From JADLFV01 sp964471555 (GTDB lineage: Bacteria; Planctomycetota; Phycisphaerae; Phycisphaerales; Phycisphaeraceae): a stretch of 64,000 nt of DNA. Below, one piece after another: positions 53,802-64,000 of this stretch. Below the pieces are notes generated by a model. The model was not told the origin of the DNA. It searched no databases and saw only the letters and a list, made by a program, of their open reading frames with translations. Both the position numbers and the translations under genes were made by a program. The DNA lies in NCBI GenBank assembly GCA_964471555.1, contig CAYYGM010000001.1, positions 1 through 64,000 of the forward strand, written 5' to 3'. Position 1 is the first letter of the stretch, and each line of letters begins with the position of its first letter.

Positions 53802-54181
53802 GCTCGACCCCGTCCCGCCGCCAGCGTGCGCCGCACAAATTCCACCAGCGACACCATCGCGGCTGTGAAGAAGAGCGGGCACAGCGCAATCAGCACCCGG
53901 CCGGTGGTGTGCTGAAGTTCCAGATCAACGCCGGGCTGCTGCTTGCCCAGCAGATAAGCGACGCCCAGCACCGTGCCCTGGATGCCGACGGTAAGCATCA
54001 GCAGGCTTACAGCAATGGGTAACAGTGCCGGCGCGGGCTTGTCCTGCGGGCGCAACATCATCACGTGTAACCCGCCCAGCAGCAGGGCGGCCCCCATGCC
54101 GATGAACTGGTGATAGAGGGCGAAGCCGAACCCGCTGAGGATGACCAGCACGTTCAGGACCAGGGCGACACGGCGAATCAT
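53798..54181 (-). CDS. Small membrane protein, unknown
   Basis: A 127-residue protein with four predicted helices: VALVLNVLVILSGFGFALY, GAALLLGGLHVMML, ALLPIAVSLLMLTVG, VLIALCPLFFTAAMVSLV. No family recognised. ATG 54181 chosen because upstream codons are read-through of the A-rich inverted repeat. Coupled to the TlyA-like gene by GTGA. Confidence 0.6.
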   Translation of the reverse strand: MIRRVALVLNVLVILSGFGFALYHQFIGMGAALLLGGLHVMMLRPQDKPAPALLPIAVSLLMLTVGIQGTVLGVAYLLGKQQPGVDLELQHTTGRVLIALCPLFFTAAMVSLVEFVRRTLAAGRGRA

Positions 54182-54198
54182 GTCGGTAGGGTAGGGGC

Positions 54199-54299
54199 AA
54201 AAGTGAAAAGTGAAAAGCGGAAAGTGAAAAAGCGCGGCCGAATGTTCAGCCGCGCTTCGCAATTCATGTTTTCACTTTTCACTTTCCCCTTTTCACTTT
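54199..54299. repeat. Imperfect inverted repeat of AAAAGTG-like units
   Basis: Left arm 54199-54230 is built of AAAAGTGAAAAGTG-like units. Right arm 54269-54299 is TTTTCACTTTTCAC-like and roughly complementary. A GC-rich hairpin is nested at 54230-54257. The right arm reaches the sodA stop. Confidence 0.65.
54230..54257 (-). terminator. Rho-independent terminator of sodA
   Basis: AAGCGCGGC pairs with GCCGCGCTT; on the minus strand it is followed by TTTTCACTTTCC. It lies 41 bases past the sodA stop. Confidence 0.7.
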
Positions 54300-54921
54300 A
54301 CTTTGCTTTGGCAAAGTTCTCCGCCACCTGCTTCCAGTTGACCACATCCCAGAACGCGGCGATGTAGTCCGGCCGACGGTTCTGATAGTTGAGGTAATAG
54401 GCGTGCTCCCAGACGTCCAGGCCCAGGATCGGCTTGCAGTTGCAATCGACCAGGCCCTTCATCAGCGGATTGTCCTGGTTGGGCGTGGAGCAGATGCACA
54501 GCTTGCCGTCGGCGCCGACACCCAGCCAAGCCCAGCCGGAGCCGAAGCGAGTAGCAGCGGCGGCCGCGAATTTCTCCTTGCAGGCATCTACTGAGCCGAA
54601 GGCGCTTTCGATGGCTTTGAGCAGATCACCTTGCGGAGCGCCACCCTGACCCTTGGGGGCCAGGATCTTCCAAAACAGCGAGTGATTGGCGTGTCCGCCG
54701 CCATTGTTGCGGACCGCGGTCTGTTTGTCCTTGGGCAGTTTGGAGAGGTCAGCGATCAATTCGTTGACGTCGGCCGGGACGTTCAGACCTTCGGTTGCCT
54801 TATTGAGATTGGTCACGTAGGCGTTGTGGTGCTTGCCATGGTGAATCTGCATGGTGCGTTCATCGATGGCTGGCTCGAGGGCGTTGGGGGCGTACGGCAG
54901 GTCGGGCAGCATATAAGCCAT
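54298..54921 (-). CDS. sodA: Superoxide dismutase (Fe/Mn type)
   Basis: A 207-residue enzyme that converts superoxide to peroxide and oxygen. Metal ligands: H27 region in MQIHHGKHHNAYV, H about 80 in NGGGHANHSLFW, and DVWEHAYYL (Asp and His). Length and order are canonical. The motif GSGWAWLGV and the residue pattern of Mn-type enzymes are present, but metal choice cannot be fixed from sequence. ATG 54921 follows AGGAG; promoter at 54964-54992. Confidence 0.97.
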   Translation of the reverse strand: MAYMLPDLPYAPNALEPAIDERTMQIHHGKHHNAYVTNLNKATEGLNVPADVNELIADLSKLPKDKQTAVRNNGGGHANHSLFWKILAPKGQGGAPQGDLLKAIESAFGSVDACKEKFAAAAATRFGSGWAWLGVGADGKLCICSTPNQDNPLMKGLVDCNCKPILGLDVWEHAYYLNYQNRRPDYIAAFWDVVNWKQVAENFAKAK

Positions 54922-54963
54922 ATCGAAATCTCCTGAGAGTGGGAATAAAAGGTCGGACGTGGG

Positions 54964-54992
54964 AGTTTAGGTAGCAGTTTGGAACTGGTCAA
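54964..54992 (-). promoter_or_regulatory. sodA promoter
   Basis: Minus strand: TTGACC, 17-base spacer, TAAACT; about 36 bases before the downstream leader and start at 54921. Confidence 0.65.
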
Positions 54993-55110
54993 GCATCCGG
55001 TGGGCAGGGTCTAAGCGGTAAATCATTATTTTTTAATAATTTGCGGACGTTTTGGGCGGATGGACGTTCAGGATGTCTCATTTTCGGCAAAAATTTTGGA
55101 AATGTTCTAG

Positions 55111-55116
55111 TATAAT
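55111..55116 (+). promoter_or_regulatory. -10 box of the sigma-70-type gene
   Basis: A consensus TATAAT about 100 bases before the sigma-factor start, preceded by an A/T-rich stretch but no good -35 box. Control by an alternative factor or an activator is possible. Confidence 0.45.
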
Positions 55117-55219
55117 GAACGGCCGATTGTGATAATCGTAATCAATATAGGGTGGCACGGTTGCCGCCCGAGAGGATTCAGGGATCCAGAGGTTGAGTTT
55201 CAGATGAAGGGATAGGGCC

Positions 55220-56209
55220 ATGACGCACCTGACCGACATCATCACGGCTGAGGCCACTTCGTCAAGGCGGAGGATCGCCCCCAAGCCATCCACCGAGGCA
55301 CTCAGTGACGACGAGAGAGAATCTGCTCGTCAGATTCTCGATCAGCCGTACGATTTCACCCCGCACAAGCTGTTCACCAGGCGGGATCGCGAGGCTGAGC
55401 GGGCCATCTTTCACGAGGCGCCAGCCATCCCCACACCGGATACCAGTTGGTATAACCCGGTGATGGAAGGCATCGGCGAAGCCCGCTCGATGACCCAGGG
55501 CTCGGTGCTGTTGAGTGCCAGCCAAGAGCAGGCGCTGTTTCTGCAGTTCAACTACTGCCGCTACCGCGTCGCTCAATTGCGTCAGCGTCTGCTCAAGCAG
55601 GGCCGGATGGCGCCCACCACCACGCGCAAGATGCTCTTCTGGCACCGCCAGGCGGCCGCCCTGCGCGATCAGATCGCCGACACCAACCTGGCGCTGGTCC
55701 TGGCCATGGCCAAGCGGGCTCGACTCAACGACATGGACTTCGCCGACCTGGTCAGCGAGGGCAACATGGCCCTGCTGCGGGCGGTGGACAAGTTCGACGC
55801 CTCACGCGGGTTCAAATTCTCGACCTACGCCTGCCGCGCCATCCTCAAGGCGTTCAGCCGGGCCGGGATGAAGATGACCCGCCATCGTCAGATGTTCCCC
55901 ACCGACTTCGATCCGACCATGGAGCGCTCCAACTACATGGAGGTCAAGCGCGATGTGCACGAGGATGATTGTGCCGGCGAAGTCAAGGACATCGTGCTGG
56001 ACAACCGGGCCGACCTGACCGACATCGAGCAGGAAGTGATCGAACATCGCTTCGCGCTGAGTCGGGCCGCCACGGACAAGCCGCGTCGTCCGCTGACCCT
56101 GGAGCAGGTCGGCCGCATCATCGGCGTCACCAAGGAACGGGTGCGCCAGATTCAGAACAAAGCCCTGGCCAAGATTCGCGCTTCGCTGGAGGACGATTTC
56201 CTCCGCTAG
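55220..56209 (+). CDS. RNA polymerase sigma-70 family factor
   Basis: A 329-residue sigma factor. Region 2: NLALVLAMAKRARLNDMDFADLVSEGNMALLRAVDKFDASRGFKFSTYAC, with the core-binding and -10 recognition helices. Region 4 helix-turn-helix at the end: LTLEQVGRIIGVTKERVRQIQNKALAKIR. The N-terminal about 110 residues are specific to this lineage and include YNPVMEGIGEARSMTQG. Region 1.1 is absent, so it is a group 2-3 factor, not the main sigma. ATG 55220 after AGGGATAGG. Confidence 0.9.
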   Translation: MTHLTDIITAEATSSRRRIAPKPSTEALSDDERESARQILDQPYDFTPHKLFTRRDREAERAIFHEAPAIPTPDTSWYNPVMEGIGEARSMTQGSVLLSASQEQALFLQFNYCRYRVAQLRQRLLKQGRMAPTTTRKMLFWHRQAAALRDQIADTNLALVLAMAKRARLNDMDFADLVSEGNMALLRAVDKFDASRGFKFSTYACRAILKAFSRAGMKMTRHRQMFPTDFDPTMERSNYMEVKRDVHEDDCAGEVKDIVLDNRADLTDIEQEVIEHRFALSRAATDKPRRPLTLEQVGRIIGVTKERVRQIQNKALAKIRASLEDDFLR

Positions 56210-56250
56210 CGCATCGGGCCGGGGTTAACAGGTATGTTGGCTCTTCTGAG

Positions 56251-56285
56251 GCCGTGGGTCAATTTCTCCGCCCACGGTCTTTTTA
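56251..56285 (+). terminator. Rho-independent terminator
   Basis: GCCGTGGG pairs with CCCACGGT around AATTTCTCCG-type loop and is followed by CTTTTTAT. It ends the sigma-70-type gene transcript just before the convergent FliA-like gene. Confidence 0.85.
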
Positions 56286-56294
56286 TGCGCTGTG

Positions 56295-57128
56295 CTACGC
56301 AGAGCGGCGGGTCATCAGGTCGCGCAGGAGGCGGTCGTTGTCCACGAGACGAGCACGCAGACGGGCCAGGATCGAGCTGTGCATCTGGCTGACGCGCGAC
56401 TCGGACAGATCCAGCGTGCTGCCGATCTCGCGCATGGACAGGCCTTCGTAGTAGTAGAGGATCACGATCAACTGCTCGGCCCGGGTCAGGTCGCGCAACA
56501 GGGTGTTGCGGATATTTCTCCGCTCGGCATCCTCGTCCGGCGACACGGCCCGCGGGTCGGCCAATGTATCGGTCATCGGGCGCGATGGGCCGTCCTGCGA
56601 TGAATCATCGCCTTCAAACCGGCTCATCGGCACGTTGACCGAAGCCAGGCCTTCGCGCTGGGCGCGACGCACCTGGGCTACGGTCAATCCGCACATCCCG
56701 GCCAGTTCTTGTTCGTCGGCACTGCGCCCCGTGCGGTGAAACACCGCCTGGCGGGCCCGTTCGATCAGTCGCATGCGCCGCCGCTGCAGGCGCGTCACAG
56801 CATCGATCGAACGCAGGTAGTCGAGCATGGCGCTGTTGATCTTGTAGCGGGCGTAGGTGGGGAATGCGGTGCCACGATCGTCGTCGAAACGATCAATGGC
56901 TTCCATCAGCCCGAACACCCCCTGCCCCGACAGATCCCCAACGCCCACGTGACTGGGCAGCCGGCCCGACATCTGCTGGGCGCATTGGCGGACCAGTGGC
57001 AGGTAGTGCGTGATCAGATCGTTGCGCGCGGCGATGATGCAGTCCTCCTGCGCCGCGGTGCGGGCATGGCGATACTTGCGCCACAAGGCTGCTTGCGAAT
57101 CACCCAGATTGCGGATTGTCTGCGCCAC
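56295..57128 (-). CDS. FliA/WhiG-type RNA polymerase sigma factor
   Basis: A 277-residue sigma-28-class factor. Region 2: HYLPLVRQCAQQM, DLSGQGVFGLMEAIDRFDDDRGTAFPTYA; region 3: VRRAQREGLASVNVPMSRFEGDD; region 4 HTH: LSMREIGSTLDLSESRVSQMHSSILARLR. FliA/WhiG factors direct flagellar, developmental or stress genes. No flagellar gene is in the window. A Ser/Asp-rich linker lies between regions 3 and 4. Confidence 0.92.
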   Translation of the reverse strand: MAQTIRNLGDSQAALWRKYRHARTAAQEDCIIAARNDLITHYLPLVRQCAQQMSGRLPSHVGVGDLSGQGVFGLMEAIDRFDDDRGTAFPTYARYKINSAMLDYLRSIDAVTRLQRRRMRLIERARQAVFHRTGRSADEQELAGMCGLTVAQVRRAQREGLASVNVPMSRFEGDDSSQDGPSRPMTDTLADPRAVSPDEDAERRNIRNTLLRDLTRAEQLIVILYYYEGLSMREIGSTLDLSESRVSQMHSSILARLRARLVDNDRLLRDLMTRRSA

Positions 57129-57324
57129 GCCGCCTCCATTTCCCTATCCACCCACACTCGTGCGCGGGGCGAACTTACCTTCATCGGCCATCGCTGACAA
57201 CGGTTTTTCCTGCCTTGAGGAATAAGCGTGCAAACTTCGTGAAAGAACACCATTCATCGGCCGATAACCGGCGTTATCATGGACCCTCGACGCGGTTGCC
57301 GGCCCGTTGAAACAGGAGCGGATC

Positions 57325-58314
57325 ATGAAAAGCGAAACCTTCGCGGCTGATCGTTACGATCGCATGACCTATCGCCGTTGCGGGCGCAGCGGGCTGATGC
57401 TGCCGGTTGTCGCCCTGGGCGGCTGGCACAACTTCACGCAGCGCGACAGCACCCTGGCTTTGATGAAGGCTGCCTTTGATCTGGGGGTGACGCACTTCGA
57501 TCTGGCTAACAACTACGGTCCGCCCGCGGGGAGAGCGGAAAAGGTCGCCGGCCGTGTTCTGCGTGATCACTTCCGCGCCCATCGTGACGAGTTGATTATC
57601 TCCAGTAAGGCCGGTTATCTGATGTGGCCCGGACCCTACGGACAGTGGGGCAGCCGAAAACACCTGATCGCTTCCTGCGAGCAGTCATTGCGTCGTCTGA
57701 GACTGGACTACGTTGACATCTTCTACTCACATCGGCCTGACGATCAGACCCCGATGGAGGAAACGGCCGGGGCTCTGGATCAACTGGTGCGGCAGGGCAA
57801 GGCGCTGTACGTCGGCGTGAGCAACTACAGCGGCGCTCAGACACGTCACGCCAACGAACTGCTGCGCAGCATGGGCACGCCATTGCTGATTCATCAGCCG
57901 CGCTACCACATGCTCCATCGACAGATTGAGGACGATCTGCTGCCGGTGACCGACGAATTGGGCGTCGGCGTGATCGTCTATAGCCCGCTGGCCCAGGGGC
58001 TGCTCACGGATAAATATCTCGACGGCATCCCTGACAACTCGCGGGCGGCAGATCCGGCCAGCCCATTTCTGAAGGCGGAGCAAGTGACCGAGCAGGTGCG
58101 TGCGAAGGTGCGGCAGCTTCAGCCGATCGCCGCCGAGCGCAATCAGAGCATCGCCCAGTTGGCGATCAGTTGGATTCTGCGCGATGCACGGATCACCAGC
58201 GTGCTGATCGGGGCCCGCACGGTCGAGCAGGTGGCGCAGAACATCGCAGCCCAGAAGGCCGCGCCGCTCAGTGACGAACAGATTCATCGCATCGAGATGA
58301 TCTTGTCGCAGTAA
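57325..58314 (+). CDS. Aldo/keto reductase (YghZ-like)
   Basis: A 329-residue NADPH-dependent carbonyl reductase. Catalytic tetrad: Asp and Tyr in FDLANNYGPPAGRAE, Lys in SSKAGY, His in IFYSHRPDDQTPMEE. The nucleotide-binding end is LIGARTVEQVAQNI. The extended YGPPxGxAE loop is that of the YghZ/L-glyceraldehyde-3-phosphate reductase and Kv-beta-like subgroup. ATG 57325 with AGGAG seven bases upstream. Confidence 0.95.
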   Translation: MKSETFAADRYDRMTYRRCGRSGLMLPVVALGGWHNFTQRDSTLALMKAAFDLGVTHFDLANNYGPPAGRAEKVAGRVLRDHFRAHRDELIISSKAGYLMWPGPYGQWGSRKHLIASCEQSLRRLRLDYVDIFYSHRPDDQTPMEETAGALDQLVRQGKALYVGVSNYSGAQTRHANELLRSMGTPLLIHQPRYHMLHRQIEDDLLPVTDELGVGVIVYSPLAQGLLTDKYLDGIPDNSRAADPASPFLKAEQVTEQVRAKVRQLQPIAAERNQSIAQLAISWILRDARITSVLIGARTVEQVAQNIAAQKAAPLSDEQIHRIEMILSQ

Positions 58315-58345
58315 GCGTCGATGAACGAACGATGGTGAAATGAAA

Positions 58346-58374
58346 GAAGCCCACGGTTTGAGGCCGTGGGCTTC
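58346..58374 (-). terminator. Terminator shared by convergent genes
   Basis: GAAGCCCACGG pairs with CCGTGGGCTTC (11 bp) around TTTGAGG. On the minus strand it is followed by TTTCATTTC, ending the secretin transcript; on the plus strand it lies 32 bases past the reductase stop. Confidence 0.8.
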
Positions 58375-58400
58375 CTGATGGTGTTGTGTTGCTGGACCGC

Positions 58401-61940
<3,540 letters not shown>

Positions 61941-61955
61941 AGCGGAGCCTCCCAA

Positions 61956-62169
61956 TTTCAGTCGCCTTTCCAGCAGGGATTTCGCACCCAGCAGCGACCG
62001 AGCACAAGGTATCCTACAGCTACAAATTCCGGGCCTGCCCCGAAGGGCCGGTTCCCACCGGCAGGCAGTCTAAATCCAAGCCCCCGTCGCTGCAAGTGCC
62101 TTGTTTCAAACCGCTTGTCCGATAAACCGTCCGGCGTCAATACTGGCGGCCGCCACGAGCGACCGTCGT
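61956..62169 (-). promoter_or_regulatory. Promoter and structured leader of the secretin gene
   Basis: TTGCAG (62090-62095), 17 bases, TAGACT (62067-62072). Near the predicted 5' end GGCAGGC (62060-62066) can pair with GCCTGCC (62033-62039) around a GC-rich inner hairpin. The pairing uses many GC pairs and could be a regulatory leader; no known riboswitch class matches. Confidence 0.5.
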
Positions 62170-63126
62170 TCATTTCCCGTCCAGCCCCGCAAACGCCGTC
62201 GCCTGCTGAATGGCGCTCGCCCAGGCCTGTTTCAATTGCCTTTCCAGGGCTGTCTGATCGCTTTCTGAAGCCTGCTCTTTGCCCGCAGCCGGCACCGGGG
62301 GCAGACGCCACAGGCGGAAAAAAAGTTCATCGCAACGGGCCAGGGACAGGTATAACCTCCGGCTGGACGTTGCCAGTTCCGGGTCGGCCGCTGTCGTGTC
62401 CGGCCAGGCCAGGTGTGGACGGATCAGTCCCATCCGCACCGGAACCAGCGGCGACCAGCCCACCCGTTGCACCCGCTCGCCGCTGACTCCCATGGCCTTG
62501 AGCACATGACTGGCGATCACCATGTGCATCAACTCACCAGGCAGGCGATCGCCCAGTGTCAACTGTTTGAGTAGTTCCTTATCCGCCTGGTCGTACACCT
62601 GCCGCATCGGGCGCTGAATATCGACGAACAGGGCACGCTCGGTCTGCGCCACGCGCTGAGCCACATCGGTGAACTGCCGCAGCTTCGGGCCGACCTCCGC
62701 TCTGGGCAGCGCCGGCGGCGACATCACGATCACGCCACCGGGGATCGAGCTTGCCTGCACCGTTGGATATTGCCGCACCGTGGCGATCAGGTTCGACAGG
62801 TCCAACTCGTATCGCTCGACTTCGTGCAGTTGGGCATCGTTGAGTCCGAAGCAGATCACCACCACGCCCGGTTGCGTGCGCTGCATCAGCGGGCGGCACC
62901 ATTCCACGGCATCGCCGGCCGTCGCGCCATCCTTGCCCCCGTTGAAGAAACGCTGGTCGCCGGTCGGATCCAGCGACATCAGACACGTGGCCGCAGCCTG
63001 GCTGAAGAACATCTGTTGCGTCAGGTCATCGCCCAGAAACAGCACGTTCTCGCCGTGCCGCAGCGGACTTTCAGCCTGGACTGTGGTGCAGCAGAGTGCC
63101 AGCAGCAGGCAGATCGGCAGTCGCAT
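62170..63126 (-). CDS. SGNH-hydrolase-like protein with degenerate catalytic residues
   Basis: A 318-residue exported protein. ATG 63126 (MRLPICLLLALCCTTVQAES) begins a signal peptide; upstream codons are read-through. Block I of the SGNH fold reads VLFLGDDLTQ (D34 where the catalytic Ser of GDSL stands). Block II FFNGGKDGATA and block III VICFGLNDAQ are kept. Block V reads LTLGDRLPGELMH where DxxH is expected, with Pro at the His position. With Ser and His both gone, esterase activity is improbable; a binding or structural role is likelier. Adjacent to an FAD-dependent oxidoreductase on the same strand. Confidence 0.78.
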   Translation of the reverse strand: MRLPICLLLALCCTTVQAESPLRHGENVLFLGDDLTQQMFFSQAAATCLMSLDPTGDQRFFNGGKDGATAGDAVEWCRPLMQRTQPGVVVICFGLNDAQLHEVERYELDLSNLIATVRQYPTVQASSIPGGVIVMSPPALPRAEVGPKLRQFTDVAQRVAQTERALFVDIQRPMRQVYDQADKELLKQLTLGDRLPGELMHMVIASHVLKAMGVSGERVQRVGWSPLVPVRMGLIRPHLAWPDTTAADPELATSSRRLYLSLARCDELFFRLWRLPPVPAAGKEQASESDQTALERQLKQAWASAIQQATAFAGLDGK

Positions 63127-63152
63127 GTCGGGTAGGGTACCGCGCCGCGGGT

Positions 63153-64000
63153 TCAAGCGGATTCGTAGCAGCGGATTTCGTACACGCCGACCTGCGGATC
63201 GCCGTTGCCGGCCGTGATGGTCAGACGCAGCGAGCTGACATTCTGCGGGTCGAACACATGCCGGCAAAGTCGCTGGATGTTGCCGGTGACGGCGGCGATC
63301 TGCGTCGATTTGCCATCGGGGCCGACGGCGGTCAGCGTGTAATCGCGGGGGCACTCCGGCTGCGGGCCGATGATCATCCGCTGCTGGAAGTCGATCGACG
63401 CGGTGATCGCCAGCGCCCGGTGCAGGCCGGTGTCGAAGGTGATCTGCACGCAGCCGATTTTCTGCGGCTGCTTCCACGTCAGTTCAATCCATGTGCCGCC
63501 ATCGTCCAGCTTGCCGATCCAGCGATTGGCAAACTCGCCGGGCAGATCGCGCGTCACGCCGCTGAGAATATTGCCCGGCTGCGTGCCTTCGGCACTGGAC
63601 GAGGCGCTGACGGATGCGGTGCGGGCCAGGTCGTCGGGATCAGTATTGGCCAGTTCGCGGATGCTCTGGTCGTTGCGCAGCAGGCGCTGTTGCAGGCGGG
63701 TCATCTTCGCCTGGTCATCACGGATTTGTTTCGGCTGGATTTTTTGCGCCGCGCACTGGGCTGCGGCTGTGCCCACCGCCTGGCCCATCGCCGCACAGGT
63801 GGCCATGACCCGTGTGGAGGTGAATGCCACGTGCGAGCAACTGATGTTGCGACCGGCCATCATCAGATTGGCGATGTTGCGCGAGTACAGCGCCCCGAAG
63901 GCGATGTTGTACGGCTCAACGTGCACGATGTGAGAGGGCTTTTTCTCCGGAGCATCGAAACCCATGGCCGGGTGATCGTCCATGGGCCAACCCCCGATGG
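63153..64000 (-). CDS. FAD-dependent oxidoreductase, C-terminal part (runs off the window edge)
   Basis: The last 282 codons of a larger gene, open to the right edge. GGWPMDDHPAMGFDAPEK, SRNIANLMMAGRNISCSHVA and STRVMATCAAMGQAVGTAAA match the C-terminal end of the planctomycete-type FAD-dependent oxidoreductase family (FAD_oxidored), where the last segment packs on the flavin. A C-terminal discoidin/F5-8-like beta domain follows (DGGTWIELTWKQPQKIGCVQ...). The N-terminal flavin-binding motif lies outside the window. Such proteins are exported or cytoplasmic enzymes of sugar degradation; the substrate is unknown. Confidence 0.88.
   Translation of the reverse strand, partial: IGGWPMDDHPAMGFDAPEKKPSHIVHVEPYNIAFGALYSRNIANLMMAGRNISCSHVAFTSTRVMATCAAMGQAVGTAAAQCAAQKIQPKQIRDDQAKMTRLQQRLLRNDQSIRELANTDPDDLARTASVSASSSAEGTQPGNILSGVTRDLPGEFANRWIGKLDDGGTWIELTWKQPQKIGCVQITFDTGLHRALAITASIDFQQRMIIGPQPECPRDYTLTAVGPDGKSTQIAAVTGNIQRLCRHVFDPQNVSSLRLTITAGNGDPQVGVYEIRCYESA

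Noticed and set aside
61956..62169. Known riboswitch in the secretin leader
   Set aside because: The hairpin is GC rich, but the conserved core bases of common riboswitch classes were not found.

Overview
The window is draft-assembly DNA (10-N scaffold gaps at 11002-11011 and 27898-27907) from what looks like a planctomycete, most likely of the class Phycisphaerae. This is inferred from gene content: PEP-CTERM anchored proteins, DNRLRE and dockerin-like modules, sulfatase and FG-GAP proteins, a DUF1559-type prepilin, HEAT-rich exported proteins, several sodium:solute symporters, planctomycete-type integrase remnants and moderately GC-rich coding. No rRNA or species-level marker is present, so the class assignment is tentative.

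Layout. 0-0.9 kb: gene-poor, with a frameshifted small cysteine-rich phage-type gene. 0.9-7.4 kb: a minus-strand catabolic cluster (sulfatase N-terminus fused to ten FG-GAP repeats, symporter, DHDPS/NAL-family lyase) with a divergent esterase. 7.4-9.6 kb: an eroded mobile region with an orphan C-terminal gene fragment, an IS256-type transposase remnant, a nadR gene broken by one extra C, and a truncated tyrosine recombinase whose frame runs into tRNA-Ser(CGA). 9.7-21.0 kb: a tightly overlapping nine-gene minus-strand operon (HEAT, TPR, TolQ/ExbB, two ExbD/TolR, TonB-like-anchored VWA protein, iron(III)-type ABC transporter), divergent from a five-heme cytochrome c. I consider this the best candidate for an undescribed system: an ExbBD-type motor whose effector carries a von Willebrand A domain in place of a TonB domain, genetically tied to metal uptake and extracytoplasmic electron transfer.

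21.2-22.1 kb: a secreted FGE/SUMF1-like PEP-CTERM protein. 22.6-36.4 kb: a second nine-gene minus-strand operon: BNR_4-type protein, an 805-residue membrane protein, ABC-2 permease, HEAT protein, class I aldolase, FGGY kinase, arabinose/fucose-type isomerase, amidohydrolase, and an NagX-like acyltransferase. Isomerase, kinase and aldolase together form a complete deoxysugar-type catabolic route. 36.6-44.8 kb: a prepilin-like protein, a GntR-LacI (AraR-like) regulator, a divergent symporter and three tandem DNRLRE PEP-CTERM proteins. Promoters ahead of the symporter and two of the DNRLRE genes share a GTACATTTG element just after the -10 box, suggesting one regulon.

45-64 kb is mostly housekeeping: tRNA-Lys(CTT), BamD-like and LptE-like outer-membrane assembly lipoproteins, FtsH, RNA methyltransferases, a GT4 glycosyltransferase, Fe/Mn superoxide dismutase, two sigma factors (sigma-70 type and FliA/WhiG type) convergent on one terminator, an aldo/keto reductase, and a very large secretin started by TTG. 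The right edge has an SGNH-like protein with degenerate catalytic residues and a partial FAD-dependent oxidoreductase. Many gene junctions overlap as GTGA, ATGA or TAATG, so translational coupling appears common.
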